Assembly: GCF_003590095.1 (NCBI RefSeq) | Contig: NC_039481.1 | Span: forward strand, 5,952,001-6,016,000 | Length of the DNA: 64,000 nucleotides | Direction: 5' to 3' | Source of the DNA: Trichoplusia ni | Lineage: Eukaryota; Arthropoda; Insecta; Lepidoptera; Noctuidae | Shown: piece by piece, positions 27,177-39,100 of the stretch | How positions within the stretch are numbered: position 1 is the first letter of the stretch | How the letters are laid out: each line of letters begins with the position of its first letter | Translations under genes and position numbers: made by a program | Notes under the pieces: model-generated | Databases searched by the model: none | Seen by the model: the letters and a program-made list of their open reading frames with translations, nothing else | Told to the model about the DNA's origin: nothing

Positions 27177-30100
27177 GTAAGTTTATTAAATATTTGTAAG
27201 GCAAACCCAAAGTTTCATACGAAGATTCATATTTTTATAGAACCCGTTTATTGTCTAGTATAAGTACTTTTTACCCCGAACCAAAGAAACGGTGAAGTAA
27301 AATATCGTAAGGAAAAGATTCCAAGTAGTAAAATATAAAATCACCAACCAGCAGTGAGCTAACGTGGTGATCCATGCTCAAACTTTCCTTTTATGGGAAG
27401 AGGCCTGTGCCAAAAGTTTTGTATGCTAGAATTTTTTTACTCATCCCTTTCCGCGCCATTAAATTTTATATCGAAAGCAAAGCTTATTATGTAGGTACGT
27501 ACATACAAATATACGAACTCATAACATCGATCGCTTCGAGTTTTATCAGTGACCGTGACCGTCACATCTGAAGAAGTATCAACGTTTTGGAGGCAAAAGG
27601 TATAAACCAGAATAAAATCAAAATGTAAAATTAGAAAAAATATTAGTATGCCTTTTTTGTTTTTGGCGAGGGATTCCAAATATGCAAAGGAATTGGGGAA
27701 GAAAGAGGGTTGTGTCAGACTCTACTGACTAAACTTAAAGTGCCTTGCAACGTCTTCCACATTTGTTCGATGTATGTCAATGTATAGCGATTCGTTAAAC
27801 AGCGACCGGGGAAACATGAGATGGTTAACGCCACGTCTTAACATTGCTACACGGCAAACAGCGGCATCTTCCTTCCAACACTGCAATAAATAATATAATA
27901 ATTCCTATAAAACGCGCGGTATTAAGCCCTCTAGCCATCTTCTAGCCTTTCATTTGATTCAAATATTCAATACGGAGAAAAAAACCGTAAAGAACGTTAC
28001 ATGAAATATACAATTATATCTTTTTTTTCAGTTCCGATTTGCGACCACAATGGACAAATGCTTCATGTTTTTCGCGATAATATTTTCCATGATTGCTGCC
28101 TGTTCTACGCCTATCAACACACTATTGTTGGCCTTCCTACTCGAAGCTATGGTAGAGTACGGGAGGTCAGTGTGGGAAGGTGCACCGAATACAGACCAGT
28201 TTATGCAAGACTTACTTTGGTTCGCAATCTATAATTCCATCACCGGAGCTTTACTGATCGTGTTGTCATACGCAGCCACTACGTTAATGAACATAGCGGC
28301 TTATAACCAGGTGTGTTTTGTTTTTAGACCGTTTTTTCTTTGTTTCCCCTTCAATGTTAAATCCTCCACAAATTAAAGTTGCCGATTTAAAGGCGTAAGA
28401 CTTTTCCTCAAAGCACTCTCATCCTGTCATATTAAAACTTGGTGGAGCTCAGTACCTTCTACACTGATATAGTTACTGGAACTGGATCCCTCAAAAGCCT
28501 TAAGGTCGAACATAGTTTACTTCCCATGTACAAATATAAAATAGCTTTATCGTCTTCTATTACTGGAACAATGGTTCTTCGAAATACTGCCCTTGGACTT
28601 TGAGTCATAAGCCTCTAAAAATAGAATCTACATTTAGACATACTATTTCAGGTATACGTCATACGACAGGAATATTTGAAAGCAGCTCTGAATCAGGACT
28701 TTGGATACTTTGATATCCACAAAAATGGTGACATAGCGTCTAAAATAAACAGGTAAGTTTCCATCAGTGTTTAGTAAATATTATTGTAAAGACTATCAGT
28801 ATGATACCTACCAGACACGCAATATATAAGGTTTTTCCCTAAGGTTTTACATGTCACCAGGAACTACAATTTATTGACATCATCAATAGAAAAAGCCTAA
28901 ATCTCTTTATCAAATTTCATCATCATTACAACACTGCAAAAACATACTATTACATAATAAACTTGCAAAATTTCCTGAATTTGAAAGAAAAAATAGATAT
29001 TAGTATTAATAGGCTAAACAAATACTTTTAATGAGTTCCAGTACTATAAATGCATTTTGTATTTTGCAGGCCAAACACGAAATACCAAGTTTGTCTTAGA
29101 ATGAAATTGGTATCCTTGTTAATATTTTGATTTTCAAAGGGGTTTTTTCTCAAATATTTGCTCAAATTTAGCGTAAGACGTCTTGCATGACTGGCATGAG
29201 TGTGAGAGTTCCGTATTGAATGCCTTTTGTTTTCAGCGACGTTGTGAAGCTCGAAGACGGAATAGGCGAGAAGTTGGCAACCTTCATTTTCTACCAAGCT
29301 TCGTTCATAAGTTCAGTGATCATGGCTCTCGTTAAGGGCTGGAAGCTCGCTCTCCTGTGCCTCATATCATTCCCGGTCACTATGACACTCGTGGGTGTGG
29401 CAGGACTGGTAAGATTATTTACTACATTTTTAGACTTTCGGACCAAGAGGTTACAAATGGAACTTTATGACCTGATAATGGAACTACACGCAGACCCTAT
29501 AACTTACGGTCAGCTGTTTGTACGTATTCCATCACCAGGTTGACTGTTAAAGTCACTAACTTCTTGATGGGTGTATATTTGTGACCCAACTGGTTTGTTT
29601 CCTTTAGCCAGTTTCTATGAAACCATCAGTGTCGGAATTTTAACTATCATTTAACTTGTTAGTTGTATAAAGTTTTAGCAGTAAGCTTTCAGGAGAATAG
29701 ATTACAAAATCGTATTAAAAAAATTAAAATTTATTGAATCATGTAACTGGTGATTAATAACACATGAATGTAATTTTTTGATAATATCGAACATAAGTAT
29801 TTAAGTTTCCAATAATAGATAATAGCAGAGGTGAACGAAACAGACAAAATTTATTTATCACTTGCTATTTCGATATACCTGAAGAAATATTTGAACGTAA
29901 ATGTTAATTAGGACAATGACGTCTCTACCAGCTGCAGGTACTTATCTGAATGACTAAGGACTATAGGAATACTTTTCCTGATAGTCTAATCTCGCGTGCG
30001 ATGCTAAAACACTACGTTGTTAATGGCATGATATAAACACACTTGTTTTTAATGATACAGATATGGATTTAACGATAATTACTCACCTATCAAAATGGGA

Positions 30101-33100
30101 CTCGCAATGTATCTTTCGTGCTAACTCTTTTAGGTAATGAAGATATGATTAATCTATTTCATCATTTTAGGACGTCACGATCTGATGATGATCTGGTGTT
30201 TAGGAAGCTTTAAGCTACTACTAATACTACCAGTACTCTATTGATCAAGTCGTCACTGTTATCATTAGACAGGCAAATAATTTCTTAAATAGCAAACTCG
30301 TATTGTGACTAAATAATACTGGCTCCTGATGAATTAAGGATGTGCACTGATCATGTACAATTTTATCAGGTTGTTGATAATAAGACGTTAGAAAGTCTTT
30401 ATGCGGCATAGAAAAACATCCTATCCATCCTAAATACTTTAACTGTAACAGCTGCCTTAACAGACTAGTTGTAGGTTCCCTTTTGGCACAGTAGTTGGCG
30501 ACACTGACTAAACAGGAGTGCGTGGATTTTATGCCCACCCAGAACCAACAATTGTATGATAGTTTAACTTTAGTCGACATAAGATTAAGTTTTCACAAGC
30601 ATGGGACTGTAGAACCGTCTCCTTTAACAGGTGGCTTCAAGGCTCTCCAAAAAAGAAGCCGTAGCTTCAGGAAAGGCTGGTACTATTGCTGAAGAGGTTA
30701 TATCAGCTATACGTACAGTATACGCCTTTAGCGGACAGAACCAGGAAACCATGAGATACGATGAACATCTGAAGGATGCGAGGAAAATCAACATTAAGAA
30801 AGGTAAAACTTTGTCAATCTACGAAACCAGTCAATCAATTTACCAGATATATTTGGCCTTAACTGGGAGCTTTGTGAATAAAGCTGAAGAGTTTGTTTGT
30901 TTGTTTGAACGCGCTAATTTCAGGAACTACTGGTTCGAATTCTAACCACGTTGACGAAGTCGCGGGCAACAGCTAGTATTGGACAAAATCCTTTGTATTG
31001 CACCAAGAAAAATCTTAATATCTCATATCTCAGCTTTTACTTTCGAATTCTATTAAAGGTTCTAATGATTTAGATGAATGTTACTGTGCCTACATCGTAG
31101 AATAGACCGCATCGGCTTTTGGACAGTAATTCCTCAAACCACTATGCATCATTTGACGCGCAACAAATTGCACAACTTACTAAACATGTTAAAGCTTCGT
31201 TACCAAAGAAACAGTGGAAGTGCAATATTTGACTGGCCTGTTGGTCTAGTGGTGAGTGACCCTGACTGCTATACCGGAGGTCGTGGGTTCGATTCCCACC
31301 CAGAACAAATGTTTGTGTGATGAGCACGATCATTTGTTCTGTGTCTGGGTGTAATTTATCTATATTATGTATGTATTTAGAAATATATAAGTAAGTTTAT
31401 CAGTTGTCTGGTTACCATAACACAAGCTCTGCTTAGCTTGGGATCAGATAACCGTGTGTGAGTTGTCCCAGGATTATATCCCAGGATATAATACGTAAAA
31501 AAACCACGTTCGCTTACGCGCAAATCTATTTCAAAATATTGTCGCCTTTTCCCTTCCTTGTTATTCTATCAAGCAACAATGATTCCTATCACGAGTTACA
31601 TATGAGCTACATTTCAGGTCTGTTCAACGGGTTGGCGATGGGACTGCTCTTCTTCTGCATCTTCTGCGCCTACGCTCTTTCCTTCTGGTTCGGGTACCAG
31701 CTTATGCAAACTGATGACTACGACGTCTCTACCATGATTGCTGTAAGTTTATCCGTAAAAAAATATTCTTCCCAAAAACTCAAATTATGAAATATGAAAG
31801 TCATTCTGTCTATCAGTTTCGCGCAGCCACTTAAAGGCTTAACCACGAAAAAGATTTTGATAAAATTCTGGACTTTGCTTGAAGTCCATGGATTAACAAA
31901 AAGACAATTTAGCTGGTCATCCACGCTTGCATATTTGCAAAAAAAACTTAATCACTATTGAAGGAAAAATTATAATTTTTAGACAAAGAAAAGTAGACAT
32001 TCACCTTGAACTGACGACGACAGATAATATTCTCATATCTTTAGGGCGCCTATATCTAATCAATTTCAGTCTTCGGTAATATTTCGTGAACAGATAAATA
32101 TTTGTACTTAATTATGAGAATATTCGAGGCGAATTGATTGCTATAAAATCTTACGGCATGATCTTAATCGTTTAAAAACGAATTCTTATTTGATCAAAGA
32201 TATCTTTATTAAGAGAGGATTTCTTAAATCTAGATTGCCCACTAATTTGGGCGGTAAAGATTTTACCTGAATAAGTAGCATTTGCCACTCACAATTATTT
32301 TTTATTTCTGGTAGTAACAGAATTTTCAAAATCACCTGAAGAAACGAATCCCGCATAATGGAAATGAATCCTTGTATCTCTGAGGTTTTACATTGAAGTA
32401 ACGGTACAAAAACACCCAGGATCAGCATAGTATTTAACCGAGTGGTGTCTTTTACCATTCGGCTATCGAATTTTACCAGTCAGAAGATCGAGAAGTTATA
32501 AAAGATTGAATTAACAATCTCTCTCATTATTTCAAATCTTTAATTTTTGCCAATTTTCAATTCGTTACGTTGATCATAGAATTGGCATTCTAGTACCAAA
32601 ATACTTAATCACTCAATAGTTGCCGAATGATTAGGATAAGGAAATATAAGCGTATAAAGATAAGACTACATTATAATGCGATACCAACAAGGTTACCCGT
32701 GTGGCCTAGAAATATTATCTAACTCTGCTAACTCATTTGGTTTTTCTATTGCTAACGTTTTTTGGAATTGCGAAACGTAGATCTTGAGAAACTAGAAGAC
32801 CTTCAGTTAGAGTCAATGGACCTACATGCTCGGACAGGCAGATTAAGTAAAGCACTGCGATAAATGAAACTGCTGTAAGGGAATTGCAATACATTTCAGT
32901 ACAACCTAATTTATGTTATTGAATAATAATAATGAGCCAGTAAATGTCCCAAAGCTGGGCAAGAGCGATCCCCACTTCGCCCATACCAAATTGAATTGAA
33001 CAAAAATAAAACGAGGGTTATGTTAGATGGTATGATATTGTTTGAGAGCAGATCGTTATGTAATGAAACTGATCGTTTTAATTTCAAACTGTAGTTAAAC

Positions 33101-36100
33101 TACAAAGCGTAGTTAATCCAAACGAGTTGATTAAATGCGAGAACAAATACAATCATCTGGTTATTATCTTATCTTAACTTCTCATTATTTGCTTTTCTCA
33201 GGTATTCTTCGGTGTGATGACGGGGTCTGCTAACTTCGGTATATCGTCGACGTTGATGGAGGTGTTCGGTGTCGCTCGGGGGGCAGGAGCACAGATCTTC
33301 AACATGATAGACAATGTTCCAACCATCAACCCGCTGATGAATAGGGGAACAGCTCCTGCGTCTATTGATGGTAGCATCGAGCTGAAGAACGTTGTGTTCC
33401 ACTACCCGTCGAGGCCCGATGTTCCTGTAAGTTTATTTAACATATTAAATACTGAGTTAGAAATGATGCTATACATTTATCACTCTTCCCTTATTGGCAA
33501 GAAGAGCATTGATCATAACGCTGGCTCACAACGAATTGTTGGTTATAGATACCAATTATAGAATGCAGGTTTCTTCAAGTTTTTTTTGCATCGCTTGTCA
33601 GTGGTATATAAGAATAATTAGTGATCGGTTTAGACTTCTGGAAATAAAGCGCTGCATTGTTGGTTGCCTTTCTTGTTGTGTCAAAATTTTCTGAAAATAT
33701 TTGTGTTAATCAAATTATCATTAAGAGTATAATTAAATATGTAATTATAATGCAAATATTAAATTAGGATAATGATAAAGAAGTATGGCTCATCTTTTAT
33801 TGGCTTGTGACTGCCAAAGGTAAGCTGGAAGAAAACTGTGTTCCTGCACTTAACTTCAAATTCGTAAATGTTATGTTATTATCGTACCTATAAGCAGTAA
33901 ACAAGTACTCATCACGGAAAACAATCATGTACTTATAAGCATGTCATAATAAAAAATGAGGAGATTATTCTTATCTCGTTTATAAATGTAAGTATTAGAT
34001 TTCGTTTAATATTGTCACCATGATTAAACGTTTATTTGCAACTTATATACTTAGTTGGATATTTTAGAAAGATAACGTCTTTAACCGTATGGCATAATTA
34101 CCTCAACTAAAGGTATCATGAAATCAAGCTTAGTAATTCATACCTATACCTAAATCTGGATAACCAAGATTACTTCGATTTCATATTTGGTAATCGGTAC
34201 AAGTAAACAGATTTTGAATTTACGGGAGGATTTATGAATTTATGACGACAGAAAGTGCATAGTAATTTTCATAATCAATTGCCATGAAACATTCTCAAAG
34301 GCCAGATGGACTTGTACAATTACAGTTTTTTTATCACAGCAAATTTCAAAAATGCTTTTGCTGCTATTTGAATTCGAAACGAAACCTGTCTTTATAGTGT
34401 TCGTAGTTTAGTATAACCGAAAACATTTCAGGTACTAAAAGGCGTGAGCATAAGCGTACAGCGAGGCCAGTCAGTAGCGCTGGTAGGTCACTCCGGCTGC
34501 GGCAAGTCCACCATCATACAGCTGATCTCCAGGTTCTACGACGTCATTGATGGTTCCGTAAGTATACTTGGAAGTTACTCATTCATAGTTCTGCCAAACT
34601 TATTGAATACTGAAAGTCAACTTTTCCTTTTTATAATTACAACTCCCGCAGTAAGGAATTTAATCCTTGTGTCTCGGGAGTTTCACAAACATTCAAATCA
34701 TGTACACAGAAACACCCAGAATTAGAACAAGCATGCGTGGATTACACAAATGTTTATCGTTGGGTTATGGCGTGGTGACGTCAGCCAAAAAACTTTTTTT
34801 CAGAAAGGACAAACTAAAACTAAAAATTCCTTATTCTTAATTCATTATTTCAGGTTGCTGTAGATGGTCACGATGTCCGCAACCTGCAAGTACGCTGGCT
34901 GCGAGACCAGATCGGTCTCGTGGGTCAGGAGCCCGTACTCTTCAACACCACAGTCCGGGAGAACATCCGTTACGGACGCGAGGACGCCAGCAACGAGGAG
35001 ATCGAGAAATGCGCGCGTCAGGCCAACGCTCACCACTTTATTATGAAACTGCCCAAGGTACCTAACCAGGACATTCATTTGATACTTACATATTATGAGC
35101 TAAGAAAACTGGATCTCATTTTTCGGTTTGAAGTGATTTAAATATGCAAAGGGTTAACAATTATGGTAAAGTTTACACAGGGTCAGATAAAAATAACTAA
35201 ATACCTTAGTGTTTTTGATTCATTGTTCTAATAGATTAGAGAGTCTACCTTCACGTTTAAAAATCCCATTGGTATGTCTGTGGCGCTATACATGGCGTAA
35301 AGCAACATCTCTTTTCCACGCCCGCGATAAAAGTACTTGTAAGTAATAAAATTAAAAAAAATTTAGGGTTACGACACACTCGTCGGCGAGAGAGGAGCTT
35401 CATTATCAGGAGGTCAGAAACAGCGCATTGCCATCGCACGTGCGTTAGTCCGGAACCCAAAGATCTTACTGTTGGACGAGGCGACCAGCGCGCTCGATAC
35501 ATCCTCAGAAGCTAAAGTACAGAAAGCACTTGACAGAGTAAGTTACTTAGAGACAGTAATTTATTTCATGCATGTATTTCATATTGAGAATATTGAACAA
35601 GTTTGACTTCATACGTAATTTTTAATTTGACGTAAATGTTTGATCGTACTCGTGATTTAAGTTCGTTTGATGAATTTCCATAGATCTGTTGTCTAGTATC
35701 AGCATTTTATACAAGTTTGACAGTTCAGTTTAAAGTACTTTCAAACGGTTCCTAGAACTGTATTTCCAATGGCCAAAGAACGAATTTTCTAATTCTAAGG
35801 AAGCTAAACTGTTAAATTTGTTGCAGGCTCAAGAAGGTCGCACTACAATCGTAGTAGCGCACAGATTATCAACTATCAGGAACGTGGACGTAATATACGT
35901 GTTCAAGAGCGGCAACGTGGTAGAATGCGGAAGCCATGACGACCTCATGAAGCAGAAGGGACACTACTATGACATGGTGATGCTGCAGAACTTGGGTGCC
36001 GAGGAAAATACAGGTATTTACATATTTGAGGAATCGATGAACTTTATTTTCTTGACTCTTAGGTGTATGCTTTCTGTTAGTATGGCATACCTATTACGTA

Positions 36101-39100
36101 CACAGTAAGAAAGCGATTGAAATGGTGTTTTTTGTACAGCTCCTCGGTTTGCAGTATGAATCATATCCAGATCTGACAGATACAGACTGTAATATGTCTG
36201 TAATCTCATTGTTTTTAAAAGAGATCGAAAGATAATTACGAAACAATCTGATTTTCTGTAACGATTTTTTATGGTAGGAGTTGAAGTTTATTTATTTAGT
36301 CTTTGACTTGTAAGATTAAAGGGTACCAAATGATTTTCAGAGTCTAAAGGTTTGACCCGTGAAGCATCGGTAAGAAGTGAAAAGGACGATGAAGATGAAG
36401 TTTTCACAAGTGCTGCCGTAAGTTATACGAATTTATTTCAAAATGTAGTGAACTGATACTTATATTCATTAAAATATCACCAATAGCTAAAACGACAGCA
36501 AAAAAGGAATTTGAATTGACTACAAGATAGCTTCATAGGCTCATTTATTTATAAATAATTTTAAATAGCTATAGTTAATAGAAAACTCAAACTTTAAGAT
36601 CGATGACGAAAATGTGCGAAAAAAAAACCAAAAGTTTGTTTTTTTTCGTTTAATTTAGTTGGGCACTAAATGTATGCTCCAAAAAGTATTTACCAAGACA
36701 GTGTTTGACAAAAAGGCCAATAAAAAGAAAAAAATTGTGACCTGTTTTTGACTTTGCTGACTCTTTGCCTTTGTCAACTTTGAGTGAGCTGTAAGTAACT
36801 AGAAATAAGTTCTATTGTCTCTTTGGCAGGATGCCGAAGAAGATGACGAGGCCGCTCCAGACGTTCCGTTCACAACTGTGCTGAAGCTCAACAAACCGGA
36901 GTGGAAGTGTGTGACTGTTGCCAGCATCTGCTCTCTATTGAGTGGCTTCGCGATGCCCCTCCTCGCTGTCATCTTCGGAGATTTCATAGGTGTAAGTACT
37001 TTCTGGTACCGTCTGTCTCTTTGATAGAAATTTTCGTCCTGTACATAACGGTAGGTATAGAGGATTGATGGCTTGATTAAGCAACCTCAGCCTAAGGACG
37101 AGCTATGTTTTTCCGGGCGCTATTGTTGATCAAATCGCCGAAATTCTCTTTAAAAACTTTTAAATTCTGCTCTCAAAATAATAACAAAGTTTTTAATTTC
37201 AGGTTCTCTCTGGCCCGGATGAAGACGAAATTCTGGAATCAGTGAGAAGATATGCTCTGATTTTTGTTGGCATCGGCGTTTTCTCTGGGATCACGAATTT
37301 CATAGTGGTAAGACTTAAGAAAATCTTCTTCTACACTTATAGAGAACGCACTGGTTACTGAGCTCTTTCTTTTCTAGGCCCAAATAAGTTCATTGTCTGT
37401 AGGTAACTACCTCCAGGTGCCTTCTGCGCTCATTCCAGGGCGTTCGCAGACCTCTGTGATGGAGCTTACGATCGCTCTTACGGAGATGTAACGTAATCAT
37501 ACTATACATCTACAATACGATTGCCAACCCTGAATTACAAATATTCTTTACAATATTTTACGTCATCATATTTCAAAAATTTCTTTCTTATCACCAGGTG
37601 TTCTTATACGGTATAGCTGGAGAATACCTGACAGAACGGCTCCGAAAACAAATGTTCCAAAAGTTGCTTGAACAAGAAGTTGCGTTTTATGACGACAAGA
37701 ACAATTCGACAGGGGCACTCTGCGCACGCTTGTCTGGTGAAGCAGCTGCCGTGCAAGGGGTAATGTATACTTACACTACATTAAAACTCTTACAATGACA
37801 TAAACCTTCGGGGTAAACAGTAAAATAAGGACGCACTCCTTTTTCAACCGAAATAAAAAGGGAGAAGGTTCTCAATTCGTCGATTTTTTTTTATTTGTAG
37901 CCTCATAACTTCGGACTAAGTTAAGCGGTTTTGTATTAATATAACGTGATATGGTCAAATTTGGCTCAGAGTTTTTATTTCAAATTGGTTATACGTTTTA
38001 CGTTTTAAAATGCACAGAGAGAACCGAAAACCGAAACGAAATAATTAAATTACTGATAACTTTCTTCAAAACCTCTGAGATCTGAGTCTTTTAAAAAAGC
38101 TAAAATTAACAATGTGTTTTGTATTTTAGGCAACTGGACAAAGAATCGGCACAGTACTCCAGGCAGTGGGCACATTTGGCTTCGCTTTAGTCTTGTCCCT
38201 GAGCTACGAGTGGCGAGTTGGTTTAGTCGCCCTGACCTTCGTACCGATCATCACCTTCGTCCTCTATAAACAAGGAAGAATGACCTACGCTGAGTCTGCT
38301 GGAACAGCGAAAACTATGGAAGCTAGCTCAAAGGTAAATTTTAAGTTTCTTTAAATCATACTTAACATATTTATAAGCTGAGCGAGCTTAAAAAGACTGC
38401 AATGGAAATATAGGTTAATTTTTTGCTATCATTTCGCAAAATAACGTTCTTACAGTCTTGACTAAAGTTCCAGTAGTACCAGCTGCCTATTTCATATCGT
38501 ATATAGTAAAATGAGTTTTTAACATTTCTACATCATGCTGGTAAATAACAAAGCTTCCATGACTTCCAGATAGCCGTAGAGGCAGTCGCCAACGTCCGCA
38601 CCGTCGCATCCCTGGGCAGGGAAGACACATTCCGCAAAGAGTACGCTAAGCAGCTGCTCCCAGCCTTGATCGTCGCCAAGCGGTCCACTCACTGGAGAGG
38701 CATCGTCTTCGGGCTCTCCAGAGGAATATTCAACTTTGTCATAGCATCGTCCCTTTACTACGGAGGAACACTTATTGTTAATGAGGGACTCGATTACTCT
38801 GTTGTTTTCAAGTAAGTTCTGGCACCGTATACACCTCTCGAAGCGGGCTTATTGATTTGGTTTAAGTAGTATGGCACTTTAAAAGGGCATGGAGTGGCGT
38901 CTCGCTTCCACAACTTCTGATTGGTAACAAACCGTTTGGGAGAAAATGGTATTTTTTCCGTTCTCCAACAACATTTTTGCTTAGGTATTACGATTCAGTA
39001 TTCAGCAGGTAGCGTTCTATACCTTAGTAAGCTAGTAAAATTTTAAATTTGGTATCGTCGTCTTACAGGTCAGCTCAAGCTCTGCTCATGGGTGCTTCAT